DNA of 64,000 nt from Reyranella sp. (GCF_017305915.1 NZ_JAFKJN010000033.1:1-64000); one strand, 5' to 3'; positions 8,025-17,256 are shown, counted from the first letter of the stretch. The notes: generated from the sequence alone by a model not told the origin. Program-made: numbers and translations.

Positions 8025-9710
8025 TCAGGCTGCGAAATGGCGCAGCACTTGGCCGGGTCGGCTCTTGGGATCGGCGCAGAAGCCCTTGGCGTCGGCCACC
8101 TGCGAGCCGTTGACCCAGACGCCGTGCAGGCCGACCGCGCCGGCGGTCAGCCGTGCGGCGCCGGCGGGCAGGTCGTGGGCGCGCCGCTTGGGGCCGCGGG
8201 CCACGGTCGCCGGGTCGAACAGCATCAGGTCGGCGGCCTGGCCTTCCTTCAGCAGGCCGCGATCCTGGATGCCGAACAGCTTGGCCGGCTGGCCGGTCAG
8301 GCGATGGACGGCCTGCGGCAGGTCGAGTACGCCCAAGTCGCGGCTCCAGTGGCCGAGCAGGTGCAGGCCGAAGCCGGCGTCGCAGAAGAAGGTGAGATGC
8401 GCGCCCGCATCCGACAGCGAGATGTGGATGTCGGGATCGGCCAGGATCTTGCCGACCTCGGTGTCGTCGTTGTGCAGGAGCTGCGCCACGAACAAGGTCC
8501 CGAGGTCTTCCGACAGCGCCATGTCGAGGATGCAGTCGAGCGGGTCCTTGCCGCTCTGCTTGGCGAGATCGGCGAGGGTCGCGCCCTCGAGCTTGCGGTT
8601 CTCCTCCTTCGCGGTCTCGACGACGAACAGCTTGTGCCATTCGCTGTCGAACAGCAGCCGGCCGCGCCGCTCCTCGAGCTCCTTGCGCACGGTCGCGCGC
8701 CAGTTGGGATCGCGGTAGATCCTCTCGAGCTCGCCCGGGTCGTGCGCAGCCATCGCCGGCTTCCAGGCCTGCATGCTCTCGAACAGGTACGGGCTCTTGA
8801 AGGTGAAATCCATGCTGAGCGGGCAGGGCGAGGTCTGCGCCACCAGCTGGCGGCCGCGCGCGCGTGCCTGGTTGACTTCGTCGAGGGTGGTGAAGGCGCG
8901 CGTCGGGTTGGTGTTGGAATGGAACAGCGCCGCGATCAGCACCGGGCGCCGGGTCTCCGCCGCGATCTCCTCGAGATAGGGGATCGAGGTCATGCTGCCC
9001 TTGGTCAGCATGTAGAGGCCGCGGCCGCTGTCGGCCATGGCGCGGACCAGCGCGCGCAGCTCCTTGTCGTCGGCGAGCCGCGAGGGCATCGGCGTGCCGC
9101 CTTCGCCATTGTGCGCCTCGGCGGTAGAGGACGCGAAGCCGACGGCGCCCGCCGCCATCGCCTCGCGCACGATCCTGGCCATCGCAGCGATCTCGTCGTC
9201 GGTCGCGGTGCGCTCGGTCGCGTCCTCGCCCATCACGAAGGTGCGGATCGCCGAGTGCCCGGCATAGCAGGCGACGTTGGGGCCGACGCCCTGCGTCTCG
9301 AGCATGTCGAGATATTGCGGGAAGCTCTCGAAGCCCCAGCGGATGCCGGCGCGCAGCGCGTCGAGCGACATGCCTTCGACATGCGTCAGGTGCCGCATCG
9401 TGAGGTCGCGGTCCTTGGGCTTGCACGGCGCGATGGTGAAGCCGCAATTGCCGAGCACCGCCGTGGTGACGCCGAGCGCCGGCGAGGGATCGACGAACGG
9501 GTCCCAGGTGATCTGTGCGTCGTAATGGGTGTGGCCGTCGATGATGCCGGGGGCCAGCGCGAGGCCGTCGGCCTTCACCGTCTCCCTGGCCGCGCCGAGC
9601 CTCGGGCCGATCTCGACGATCCGGCCGTCGCGGACACCGAGGTCGCCGCGCGCCGGCTTCGCGCCCGTACCGTCGAAGATCTCCGCATCCTTGATGACGA
9701 GGTCGAGCAT
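8025..9710 (-). CDS. N-acyl-D-amino-acid deacylase-family amidohydrolase
   Basis: A 561-aa metallo-amidohydrolase. The zinc motif HTHYD is at 60-64 inside GIIDGHTHYDAQ, and Cys89 in LGNCGF is the extra metal ligand typical of D-aminoacylases. Later SDAGAHLTFF gives the catalytic Asp region. The family removes acyl groups from N-acyl-D-amino acids; close relatives are annotated as D-aminoacylase or dihydroorotase-like. No signal peptide, so cytoplasmic. It is three bases from the EthD gene upstream and likely co-transcribed with it. The precise acyl substrate cannot be read from the sequence. Confidence 0.88.
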   Translation of the reverse strand: MLDLVIKDAEIFDGTGAKPARGDLGVRDGRIVEIGPRLGAARETVKADGLALAPGIIDGHTHYDAQITWDPFVDPSPALGVTTAVLGNCGFTIAPCKPKDRDLTMRHLTHVEGMSLDALRAGIRWGFESFPQYLDMLETQGVGPNVACYAGHSAIRTFVMGEDATERTATDDEIAAMARIVREAMAAGAVGFASSTAEAHNGEGGTPMPSRLADDKELRALVRAMADSGRGLYMLTKGSMTSIPYLEEIAAETRRPVLIAALFHSNTNPTRAFTTLDEVNQARARGRQLVAQTSPCPLSMDFTFKSPYLFESMQAWKPAMAAHDPGELERIYRDPNWRATVRKELEERRGRLLFDSEWHKLFVVETAKEENRKLEGATLADLAKQSGKDPLDCILDMALSEDLGTLFVAQLLHNDDTEVGKILADPDIHISLSDAGAHLTFFCDAGFGLHLLGHWSRDLGVLDLPQAVHRLTGQPAKLFGIQDRGLLKEGQAADLMLFDPATVARGPKRRAHDLPAGAARLTAGAVGLHGVWVNGSQVADAKGFCADPKSRPGQVLRHFAA

Positions 9711-9713
9711 GGC

Positions 9714-10046
9714 TCACTCCACGATGACTTTCTCCTCGACGATATAGGTCTTGATCCCGCCGATGAAGAGCGCGCCGTCGGCATGCAGGGCCTTCATTTC
9801 CGGCGTGCGGGATGCCGTTTCGAGCGCGGCCTGGTCGTCGAACCACAGCTCGGCGATGCCGTCGATCTCGACGGCCGTCGTCTCGATGTCGGCGCGCGTG
9901 CGTTCTCCGCTTATGTGGTTCTGCACGTAGCGGCGCAGGCCCGGCACCTTGTGGGCGAGCGGCGCATGGCTCTCGACCCAGTGCTTCACGAACTGCTCGT
10001 GCGTCCAGCCGTTCTTGCGCGTCAGCAGGCCGACCGTCTTGATCAT
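9714..10046 (-). CDS. EthD-family protein
   Basis: A 110-aa ferredoxin-like (dimeric alpha-beta barrel) protein. The start MIKTVGLLTRKNGWTHEQFVKHW and the SHAPLAHKVPGL segment are the EthD signature. EthD proteins accompany degradation enzymes for ethers, lactones and aromatic compounds and may be small dehydratases or accessory factors. It is immediately upstream of the amidohydrolase on the same strand (3-base gap), so the two probably act on one substrate. Divergent from the hydrolase at 10082. Confidence 0.85.
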   Translation of the reverse strand: MIKTVGLLTRKNGWTHEQFVKHWVESHAPLAHKVPGLRRYVQNHISGERTRADIETTAVEIDGIAELWFDDQAALETASRTPEMKALHADGALFIGGIKTYIVEEKVIVE

Positions 10047-10081
10047 TTGGCGGGTCTCCCGTTTGGCCCCTAGTATGGGCC

Positions 10082-10873
10082 ATGCGCCGCGCCCTCGCGA
10101 TCCTGCTGCTCGTCCTCGCCGCCGGCGGGGCGCGGGCCGAGACCGTGCGCTTCCCCTCGGTCGCGGTCGGCAATGTGGCGGCCGGGCCGGAGATCACCGG
10201 CTGGCTGTACCGGCCGGACGGGCCGGGGCCGTTCCCGGCGATGGTGCTGGCCCATCCCTGCAACGGCGTCTCCGAGCACACCAACGGCTGGGGCCGGCTG
10301 CTGGCGAGCTGGGGTTACGTGACGGTCGCGCCCGATTCCTTCGGGCCACGCGGCGAGAAGAGCGTGTGCGGCCGCGGCCGGGCGGTGACCGGCGGCATGC
10401 GGGTCACCGACGTCGCGGGCGCGCTCGACTGGCTGAACGCCCAGCCGTTCGTGAAGCGCAACACCATCGGCCTGATCGGCCACAGCCACGGCGGCTGGAC
10501 GACGATGCGCGCCGTGCAGGCCAACGTCGGCCTGGCGCAGCGCGGGCTCAGGGCCGCGGTCGCCTACTATCCGGCGTGCTCGACGCAATTCGACCGCACC
10601 GTCGCGGTGCCGCTCTTGATCCTGATCGGCGACAGGGACGACTGGACGCCGGCCGAGGACTGCCGGCGCCTGCAGGCGGCGGGTTTCGCGCAGCCGGCGC
10701 TGGTCGAGGCAGTCTACTATCCCAACGCCTATCACAGCTTCGACAACCGCGCGGTCGGCGACCGCACCATCACGGTGGCCGACGGCAAGAGCCATCGGCT
10801 CGCCTACAATCCCGTGGCCGGCCCCGACGCCGAGGCACGCGCGCGGGCCTTCTTCGACAAGTACCTGAAGTAA
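10082..10873 (+). CDS. Secreted dienelactone-hydrolase-family protein
   Basis: A 263-aa protein with a signal peptide (MRRALAILLLVLAAGGARA, cleaved near residue 19) and an alpha/beta-hydrolase fold. The nucleophile elbow is GHSHG, with Ser; Asp is in LILIGDRDDWTP and His in NAYHSF near the C-terminus, so the triad is intact. A Cys near the lid (AHPCNG) and another (YPACS) could form a disulfide, fitting a periplasmic location. It is followed after 17 bases by a dehydrogenase on the same strand. Substrate unknown; esters or lactones are usual for the family. Confidence 0.82.
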   Translation: MRRALAILLLVLAAGGARAETVRFPSVAVGNVAAGPEITGWLYRPDGPGPFPAMVLAHPCNGVSEHTNGWGRLLASWGYVTVAPDSFGPRGEKSVCGRGRAVTGGMRVTDVAGALDWLNAQPFVKRNTIGLIGHSHGGWTTMRAVQANVGLAQRGLRAAVAYYPACSTQFDRTVAVPLLILIGDRDDWTPAEDCRRLQAAGFAQPALVEAVYYPNAYHSFDNRAVGDRTITVADGKSHRLAYNPVAGPDAEARARAFFDKYLK

Positions 10874-10890
10874 CAGTGGCGGAGGAAACG

Positions 10891-11826
10891 ATGCGGGTCG
10901 GATTCATCGGGCTCGGTTTGATGGGCTCGGGCATGACCAACAATCTGCAGAAGGCGGGGCACCAGCTCGTGCTGCACGATCTGCGGCGCGAGGCGGCGGA
11001 GAAGCTGATCGCGAACGGTGCCGAATGGGCGGCAAGCCCGCGCGACGTCGCCGCTTCGGCCGAGGTGGTGTTCACCTCGCTGCCCGGCCCGCCGGAGTTC
11101 GAGGCGGTGGCGGCCGGCAGGAACGGGCTGATCGAGGGCATGCAGCGCGGCCAGGCGCTGTTCGACCTGTCGACCAACTCGCCGACGGTGATCCGCCGCC
11201 TGCACAAGCTGTTCGCCGACAAGGGCGCGCACCTGCTCGACAGCCCGGTGAGCGGCGGCCCGGCCGGCGCGGCCTCGGGCAAGATGGCGCTGTGGATCTC
11301 GGGCGACGAGCCGAGCTACAGCAAGTACCGCCCGGTGATCGACGCGATGGGCGACCAGATCTTCTACATGGGCGATGTCGGCGCCGCATCGGTCGCCAAG
11401 CTGGTGCACAATCTCGCGGGCTACATGGTCAACACCGCGCTCGCCGAGTGCTTCACGATGGGCGTGAAGGCGGGCGTCGATCCGCTGCTGCTGTGGAAGG
11501 CGGTGCGCCAGGGCGCCAACGGCCGGCGGCGGACCTTCGATACGCTGGCCGAGCACTTTCTGCCCAACCACTACGACCCGGCGCGGTTCGCGCTCAAGCT
11601 CGCCCACAAAGACGTGTCGCTCGCCACCCAGGTCGGCAAGGAGATGGGCGTACCGATGCGGCTGGCCAACCTCACGCTCGAGGAGATGACCGAGGCGCTG
11701 GGCCGTGGCTGGCAGGCGCGCGATTCACGCTCGTCGATGATCCTCCAAGCCGAGCGTGCCGGCGTGAAGATCGCCGTCGATCCGGAGGACCTGCGCGCCA
11801 TCCTGCGCGCCGACTCGAACTCATAA
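10891..11826 (+). CDS. Beta-hydroxyacid dehydrogenase (3-hydroxyisobutyrate dehydrogenase-like)
   Basis: A 311-aa NAD(P)-dependent enzyme. The dinucleotide motif GFIGLGLMGSGM is at 4-15, the substrate-binding segment LDSPVSGGPAGA near 120, and the catalytic Lys lies in KLVHNLAGYM (about 170). Length and motif order match 3-hydroxyisobutyrate / tartronate-semialdehyde reductases. The ATG at 10891 follows a good Shine-Dalgarno (GGAGGA at 10881-10886), better than the upstream in-frame GTG at 10876. It oxidises short beta-hydroxy acids to semialdehydes; the exact acid is not determined. Confidence 0.88.
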   Translation: MRVGFIGLGLMGSGMTNNLQKAGHQLVLHDLRREAAEKLIANGAEWAASPRDVAASAEVVFTSLPGPPEFEAVAAGRNGLIEGMQRGQALFDLSTNSPTVIRRLHKLFADKGAHLLDSPVSGGPAGAASGKMALWISGDEPSYSKYRPVIDAMGDQIFYMGDVGAASVAKLVHNLAGYMVNTALAECFTMGVKAGVDPLLLWKAVRQGANGRRRTFDTLAEHFLPNHYDPARFALKLAHKDVSLATQVGKEMGVPMRLANLTLEEMTEALGRGWQARDSRSSMILQAERAGVKIAVDPEDLRAILRADSNS

Positions 11827-11828
11827 CA

Positions 11829-11851
11829 CCTCCCCCGTATGACGGGGGAGG
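11829..11851. repeat. REP-like palindrome
   Basis: A 10-bp perfect stem (CCTCCCCCGT / ACGGGGGAGG) with loop ATG between convergent genes. Nearly the same 23-base unit occurs at 21201-21223 and a variant at 21128-21150, so this is a dispersed element. It may also stop transcription from both sides. Confidence 0.75.
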
Positions 11852-11856
11852 AAGTA

Positions 11857-12810
11857 TCAGTCGAGCTTGATGTCGGCCTGCTTGGCGAGCTCGCGCCATT
11901 GCGCGATCTCGCGGGCGATCAGGGCCTTGAACGCGGCCGGTCCGGTGCCGACCGGCTCGACCGCATCCTTGTCGAAGCGCGCCTGCACGTCGGGCCGCTT
12001 GACCGCGCGCTTGGCTGCCGCGGCGAGCCTGTCGATCACCGACTGGGGCGTGCCGGCGGGCGCCAGCAGGCCCATCCACAGATAGCCCTCGAAGCCCGGC
12101 ACGCTCTCCATCACCGTCGGCACGCCGGGAAGCTGCTTCAGCCGCCGGTCGCTGGTGACCGCGAGCGCGTTCAGCCGCTTGTCGGCGACGAACTGCGCCG
12201 AGGTCGTGTAGGTGTCGAGCTTGGCCTGGACCTGGCCGGCGACCAGGTCGGCGAGCGCCGGGGCGGCGCCGCGATACGGCACGTGGGTCGCCCGCATCCG
12301 CTCCTTGACTTGCAGCAGCTCCATCGTGATGTGCGGCAGCGTGCCGTTGCCGGCATGGCTGACATTGAGCTTGCCCGGGTTCTGGCGCGCATACGCGACG
12401 AAGCCCTCGTAGTCCCTGAACGGCAGCGAGGGATGGCTGACCAGGAGCATCGGCACCTGGCCGATCACCGCGATCGGCGTCAGGTCCTTCTCGGTGTCGA
12501 ACGGCATCGCGCGGCGCAGCGCGGCGTTGATCGTGTGGTTGGGCGTGGTGAACAGGATCGTGTAGCCGTCGGCCGGCGCCTTGGCGACGATCTCGGTGGC
12601 GATCACGCCGCCCGCACCGGCCTTGTTGTCGACGATCACCGGCTGGCCGAACTCGGCGCTCAGACGCTCGGCGGTGAGGCGGGCCACCACGTCGGTGACG
12701 CCGCCCGCCGGGAACGGCACGATCAGGCGGATCGGCCGCTCCGGATACTCGGCTCGCGCGACCGTCGTGAACGGCAGCGCGAGCAGCAAGGCGAGCAGGA
12801 CGCGCCTCAC
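11857..12810 (-). CDS. Bug-family (TctC-like) solute-binding protein
   Basis: A 317-aa periplasmic protein with a short signal peptide (RRVLLALLLALPFTTVARA) followed by YPERPIRLIVPFPAGGVTDVVARL, the signature of Bug/TctC receptors that bind carboxylates such as citrate, glutamate or aromatic acids. The GTG start at 12810 overlaps the MFS stop (GTGA), so the two are translationally coupled. No TctA/TctB membrane genes are nearby, which is common for Bug proteins; here an MFS carrier is the partner by position. Confidence 0.88.
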   Translation of the reverse strand: MRRVLLALLLALPFTTVARAEYPERPIRLIVPFPAGGVTDVVARLTAERLSAEFGQPVIVDNKAGAGGVIATEIVAKAPADGYTILFTTPNHTINAALRRAMPFDTEKDLTPIAVIGQVPMLLVSHPSLPFRDYEGFVAYARQNPGKLNVSHAGNGTLPHITMELLQVKERMRATHVPYRGAAPALADLVAGQVQAKLDTYTTSAQFVADKRLNALAVTSDRRLKQLPGVPTVMESVPGFEGYLWMGLLAPAGTPQSVIDRLAAAAKRAVKRPDVQARFDKDAVEPVGTGPAAFKALIAREIAQWRELAKQADIKLD

Positions 12811-14180
12811 TGCGCCGGCGCGAGCCGCCGGCTGCGGTCCTCGGCCGTCGTCGGATCGGGAATGCGCAGGAACAGCCAGCACACCACCGCCGAGATGAAG
12901 CTCAGGAGCGCCAGCCCATAGACGCCGCCGGAGAAAGTGCCGGTGGCGTCCTTCATGATGCCGACCCACAGTGGCCCGATGACGCCGCCGAGGTTGCCCA
13001 ACGAGTTGATCCAGGCGATGCCGGCGGCGAGCGCCGTGCCGCTCAGGAACATCGGCGGCATGGCGAAGAACGGCCCCTTCGACCCGTAGAATCCCATGGC
13101 CGCCAGCGACATGCCGACCAGCGCCCACCACGTGCCCATGGTGAGGCCGGCCATCACCAGCCCGCCGGTCGACAGCAGGCAGGCGAGCAGCAGGTTCCAG
13201 CGTCGCTCGTTCATGCGGTCGGAGATGCGGCCCCACACCACCAGGGCGATGCCGCCGCAGACATAGGGAATCATGGTCAGCATGATCGCCATGGTGTCGC
13301 TGACGTCGGTGCCCAGTTGCTTGATGATCTGCGGGATGAAGAACAGCATGCCGAGGCTGGCGGTGACGATGCCGAGGTAGTTGAGCGCCAGCAGCAGCAC
13401 GCGCGGGTTCCACATCGATTCGAATATCGAGTAGACGCGGACCTGTTCCTTGGCCTTGCGTTCGCTGGCGATCTTGTCGGTCAGCCAGTCTTTCTCTTCC
13501 TGCGTAAGGAATTTGGCCTGCTGCGGCCGGTCGGTCATCACGAAATAGCAGAGGATACCGAGCACGATGGTCGGGAAGCCCTCGGCAAAGTACATGATCT
13601 GCCAGCCTCTGTAGCCGAACAGGCCGTGCAGGCTGAGCAGGGCGGTCGAAACCGGCGAGCCGAGCGCCACCGCGACCGGCAGCCCGACCAGGAAGCCCGA
13701 GACGATGCGGGCGTGATGCTTGGCCGGGAACCAGTAGGTGAAGTAGAGGATCAGTCCGGGGAAGAAGCCCGCCTCGCCCATACCGAGCAGGAATCGCACG
13801 ATCGCGAAGTCGGTGATCTTCATGTCGACCGTCCAGCCGAACAGGCCGAACGCGATCGTGAAATAGGTCTCGTTGGTGACGAACGCAGTCGCCGCCGCGA
13901 AGATGCCCCAGGTGATCATGATGCGGGCGATCCAGATGCGCGCGCCCACCTTCTCCATGATGATGTTGGAGGGCACCTCGAACAGGAAGTAGGCCCAGTA
14001 GAAGGTCCCGACCGCGAAGCCGTACTCGGCGGCGGACAGCTTGAGGTCGCCGCGCATGGTGAGCGCGGCAAAGGTGCTGTTGATGCGGTCGATGTACGCC
14101 AGGATGTAGCACAGCACCGCGAACGGCAGCAGACGCACGTACACTTTACGCATGGTCGAGGCTTCGAGCGACGCGTCCAT
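12807..14180 (-). CDS. MFS transporter (anion:cation symporter type)
   Basis: A 457-aa membrane protein with about 12 hydrophobic segments. The sequence YIDRINSTFAALTMRGDL in helix 1 and the FLLGMGEAGFFPG motif in helix 4 mark the ACS family, which imports organic acids such as tartrate, phthalate or hydroxyphenylacetate. The ATG at 14180 is chosen for its strong Shine-Dalgarno GGGAGGA 7 bases upstream rather than the longer frame. First gene of a two-gene unit with the Bug protein, pointing to uptake of an organic acid. Confidence 0.9.
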   Translation of the reverse strand: MDASLEASTMRKVYVRLLPFAVLCYILAYIDRINSTFAALTMRGDLKLSAAEYGFAVGTFYWAYFLFEVPSNIIMEKVGARIWIARIMITWGIFAAATAFVTNETYFTIAFGLFGWTVDMKITDFAIVRFLLGMGEAGFFPGLILYFTYWFPAKHHARIVSGFLVGLPVAVALGSPVSTALLSLHGLFGYRGWQIMYFAEGFPTIVLGILCYFVMTDRPQQAKFLTQEEKDWLTDKIASERKAKEQVRVYSIFESMWNPRVLLLALNYLGIVTASLGMLFFIPQIIKQLGTDVSDTMAIMLTMIPYVCGGIALVVWGRISDRMNERRWNLLLACLLSTGGLVMAGLTMGTWWALVGMSLAAMGFYGSKGPFFAMPPMFLSGTALAAGIAWINSLGNLGGVIGPLWVGIMKDATGTFSGGVYGLALLSFISAVVCWLFLRIPDPTTAEDRSRRLAPAQ

Positions 14181-14252
14181 GAACGATCCTCCCAAGGATC
14201 TATGTTTTTTGGATTCCGACCTCCGCTTTACGCACGCAAAGCAACAACCGAC

Positions 14253-14381
14253 GCTAGAGCATATTCCGTTCGGCTGGAATCAGGCGAACGGAATATGCCT
14301 GCTGCAACAACAACCCCCGTGCGCGCATTTCCGAGCAGATGGAACCGCGAGCGGTTCCATCTGCTCGGAAATCGCTCTAGC
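14253..14381. repeat. MITE-like element with two hairpins
   Basis: The element is bounded by 8-base inverted ends GCTAGAGC (14253-14260) and GCTCTAGC (14374-14381). Inside are a 14-bp stem (14259-14272 with 14285-14298, loop of 12) and a 22-bp perfect stem (14327-14348 with 14351-14372, loop of 2). No reading frame is present. It fills the gap between the MFS promoter side and the agmatinase end. A miniature transposable or REP-type element is the best reading; target duplication is not obvious. Confidence 0.7.
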
Positions 14382-14399
14382 AAACGCGTCTGTCGGGAG

Positions 14400-15338
14400 C
14401 TAGCAATCGCCTGCCAAACCCATCTGCCTGCACAGCAGAACGAGCGTTTCGTAAATCACATGCGCGCAGAGATGCGCCGCCATGCCGTTGACGTCCTGCG
14501 GCGGGCTCACGGTGTTCACATCGACTGCGACGATGTTGAGATCGGTCAGGCAGCGCAGCAGATCGATGCCTTCGCGCGCGCTCAAGCCGCCCCAGGTCGG
14601 CGTGCAGACGCCCGGCGCGACGGAAGGATCGAACACGTCCATGTCGAAGCAGAGATAGACCGGGCGTTTGCCGACCCGGTCGCGGAACTCGGCCATGCGC
14701 TGCGCGAAGCCGCCGCGCACCAGCTCGTCGAGCGTGACGACCTTGTAGCCGAGGCTCATGGCGCGCGGCACGACGCCCTGGGCGTAGGTCGTGCCGCGGA
14801 TGCCGACGTGCCAGGAGAATTCGGGATCGACCAGCCCTTCCTCGGCGACGTGGGTGAACTGGGTGGCGGAGTTGTATTTCTCCTCCGATCCGTAGGGATA
14901 GGAATCGGTGTGCGCATCGATGTGCAGCGCCGCCATCCCGCGGTGCTTCTTGCCGACCGCGCGCGCCACCGGGACGGTGACCGAGCCGTCGCCGCCGATG
15001 GTGACCGGGATGGCGCCGGCCTGCACGATGCGGTCGACCGCCTGCTCGGTACGCGCGAAGGCGTCGTCGATCTTCGACGGCGTGAGCTTGACGTTGCCGC
15101 AATCGACCAGCCCGAGCGCCGCGATCGGATCGAAGTCGCCGATGGTGGCGCCGAAGCGGCGGATCAGCGCCGACTGCTGGCGCACCGAATCGGGGCCGCC
15201 GCGCGCGCCGATGCGCATGTTGGTGCCGCAGTCGAACGGGATGCCGAGGATCGCCGCCTTGTTGCCCGGCCCGGGCCGACCGTAGGGCGCGTCCATGAAG
15301 GTCATGGGCGAGGTGAAGAGCTCGTCGTCGGAGTACAT
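14400..15338 (-). CDS. Arginase/agmatinase-family ureohydrolase with altered metal site
   Basis: A 312-aa protein with the ureohydrolase motifs DAHTD (141-145) and DMDVFDPSVAPG (232-243). The first manganese motif, normally GGDHS, reads GGDGS with Gly118 in place of the metal-binding His. The remaining ligands (Asp141, His143, Asp145, Asp232, Asp234) are present. Family members split urea from agmatine, guanidinobutyrate or related guanidino acids; the lost His may lower or change metal use. It is the last gene of an amino-acid importer operon, two bases after the M20 gene, suggesting a guanidino compound as the imported substrate. Confidence 0.85.
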   Translation of the reverse strand: MYSDDELFTSPMTFMDAPYGRPGPGNKAAILGIPFDCGTNMRIGARGGPDSVRQQSALIRRFGATIGDFDPIAALGLVDCGNVKLTPSKIDDAFARTEQAVDRIVQAGAIPVTIGGDGSVTVPVARAVGKKHRGMAALHIDAHTDSYPYGSEEKYNSATQFTHVAEEGLVDPEFSWHVGIRGTTYAQGVVPRAMSLGYKVVTLDELVRGGFAQRMAEFRDRVGKRPVYLCFDMDVFDPSVAPGVCTPTWGGLSAREGIDLLRCLTDLNIVAVDVNTVSPPQDVNGMAAHLCAHVIYETLVLLCRQMGLAGDC

Positions 15339-15340
15339 GG

Positions 15341-16591
15341 TCAGCCGCCTGTGAGGAAATCGAAGGCCGTCAGCGTGTGGATCTTGGCGACGGCGAGCAG
15401 CTCGTCGACCAGAACATACTCGTCCGGCCCGCCCATGTTGAAGGGCGTCAGTCCCAGCACCACCGTCGGCACGCCGGCCGGCCGGTACCAGCGCGAATCC
15501 GACCCGCCGACGCGCATGTTCACCGCCGGCGCCGTGCCCAGCACTTCGGCTGCGACCTTCGCCGTGCGCACGACGATCTCTGAATCGGGCGGTGTGAACG
15601 AGGCCTCGAAGCGGCGGATGGCGCGCCAGGTCACGCCCTCCAGCGGCGCCAGCCAGTCGTCGAGCTTCGCCGCCAGAACGTCGGTGGTGATGCCGACCGG
15701 CAGGCGGATGTCGGCGCGCGCGATGGCGTGCGTCGGCACCAGGTTGGGCGACGTGCCGCCTTCGATCATGCCGATGTTCACGGTCACCCGTTGCAGGGTC
15801 TTGGATTCGCCGACGCCCGACAGGGGCTCCGAGATCGTTTTGGCCGTGGCGATCGCCCGGGTGACGACCGGCGGCGCCTGAAAAGGAATCGTCTCGAGAT
15901 CTTTCAGTCGATCGAGTGCGGCCCGCAGACGGTCGATGGCATTGACGCCGCGATGGACATGAGCGCCGTGCGCCGGCGAGCCGGTCGCCTCGACCTCGAC
16001 CCACATCAGGCCCTTCTCGCCGAAACGCACGACCTTGGGGGAACCGACATCGCCGCAGATATTGGCGTCGCCTTTGGCATGCGGCACATGCTCCAGCATC
16101 CAGCCGGTGCCGAGCGAACCCATGTTCTCCTCGTCGCCCGCCAAGGTCAGCACGATCTCGCCCGACCACGCCTCGCGGTTCTCGGCCAGCAGTTGAGCGG
16201 CCAGCAGCGAGCAGGCCATGCCGCCCTTCATGTCGCAGACGCCGCGGCCGTAGAGCTTGCCGTCCCTCAGCACGCCGCCCAGCGGCGGCACCGTCCAGGG
16301 CAGCTGCTCGAGGATCGGGAAGGTGTCGAGATGACCGTTGAAGATCAGACGGCGGCCCGGTCGGCCGCTCTTGATGCGGCCGATCAGGCTCTTCACCCGA
16401 GGCGCGGGCTCGATCACCTCGACCTCGATGCCGGGGATCTCGCGCAGCAGCGCCTCGGCGACCTTGGCGATCTCCTCGGTGTCGCTCGGCGGGTTGGGCG
16501 AGGCGACGGCGACCAGCCGCTGGCTGACGGCGATCAGGCGATCGAGCGAGGCGTCGACGGCCTGCGCCAGCGTGGAGCGCAGGTCGGTCAT
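15341..16591 (-). CDS. M20-family metallohydrolase (ArgE/DapE-like)
   Basis: A 416-aa two-domain zinc hydrolase. Metal and catalytic motifs run in order: NGHLDTFP (His, Asp), YGRGVCDMKGG (bridging Asp) and AGDEENMG (catalytic Glu-Glu). The last zinc His of classical ArgE/DapE is not evident: the segment reads PFNMGGPDEYV. A dimerisation insert spans about 185-300. Enzymes of this group deacylate N-acyl amino acids or cut dipeptides. ATGA overlap with the permease upstream shows it belongs to the importer operon and acts on the imported compound. Confidence 0.87.
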   Translation of the reverse strand: MTDLRSTLAQAVDASLDRLIAVSQRLVAVASPNPPSDTEEIAKVAEALLREIPGIEVEVIEPAPRVKSLIGRIKSGRPGRRLIFNGHLDTFPILEQLPWTVPPLGGVLRDGKLYGRGVCDMKGGMACSLLAAQLLAENREAWSGEIVLTLAGDEENMGSLGTGWMLEHVPHAKGDANICGDVGSPKVVRFGEKGLMWVEVEATGSPAHGAHVHRGVNAIDRLRAALDRLKDLETIPFQAPPVVTRAIATAKTISEPLSGVGESKTLQRVTVNIGMIEGGTSPNLVPTHAIARADIRLPVGITTDVLAAKLDDWLAPLEGVTWRAIRRFEASFTPPDSEIVVRTAKVAAEVLGTAPAVNMRVGGSDSRWYRPAGVPTVVLGLTPFNMGGPDEYVLVDELLAVAKIHTLTAFDFLTGG

Positions 16592-17253
16592 TGTGCCTGC
16601 AGCCGCCGTTCCCACCAGCGGATGCCCATGGCGAGCGGCCAGCAGATCAGGAAGTAGACCACGGCGATGAAGGTGAAGGTCTCGAGCGGACGGAAGTTGG
16701 TGGCGCTGAGCTCCATGCCGCGTCGGGTGATCTCGCTGACCGAGATCACCGCGCCGAGCGAGGAGAACTTGATCAGCTGCACGAAGTTGGAGGCAAGCGG
16801 CGGCAGGGTCATGCGGATCGCCTGCGGCAGCACGATGCGCACGAAGTTCTGCAGCGGCGTCAGCCCCAGCACCTGCGCCGCCTCGGAATGGCCGCGCGGC
16901 ACGCTCTGGATGCCGGAACGATACACTTCGGAGATGAAGGCGCCCTGGTAGAGCGAGAGGCCGATAACCAGGGCGACCAGCGATTCGATACGCACGCCGA
17001 ACACGATCGGCAGCACGTAGTAGACCCAGAGCAGCTGCACCAGGATCGGCGTGTTGCGGATGATCTCGCCGAAGGTGACGCCGATCCAGCGCGCCGGCGG
17101 GAACTTCGACATGTCGAGCAGCGCGATCACCAGTCCCGCCAGCATCGCCAGCACCAGGGTGATGCCGGAGACGATCAGGGTCATCTGCAACCCCGCCATC
17201 AGGAAGTCGAAACTTCCCCAGACGGTGTCCCAGCGGAACTGGTATTTGAACAT
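16588..17253 (-). CDS. Amino-acid ABC transporter permease
   Basis: A 221-aa inner-membrane protein with about five transmembrane segments and the HisM/GlnP signature. The EAA loop reads GHSEAAQVLGLTPLQNFVRIVLPQA, the ATPase contact site. Only one permease is encoded, so it should form a homodimer. It lies 3 bases downstream of the binding-protein gene and overlaps the M20 gene by ATGA. Confidence 0.93.
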   Translation of the reverse strand: MFKYQFRWDTVWGSFDFLMAGLQMTLIVSGITLVLAMLAGLVIALLDMSKFPPARWIGVTFGEIIRNTPILVQLLWVYYVLPIVFGVRIESLVALVIGLSLYQGAFISEVYRSGIQSVPRGHSEAAQVLGLTPLQNFVRIVLPQAIRMTLPPLASNFVQLIKFSSLGAVISVSEITRRGMELSATNFRPLETFTFIAVVYFLICWPLAMGIRWWERRLQAQ

Positions 17254-17256
17254 CGG

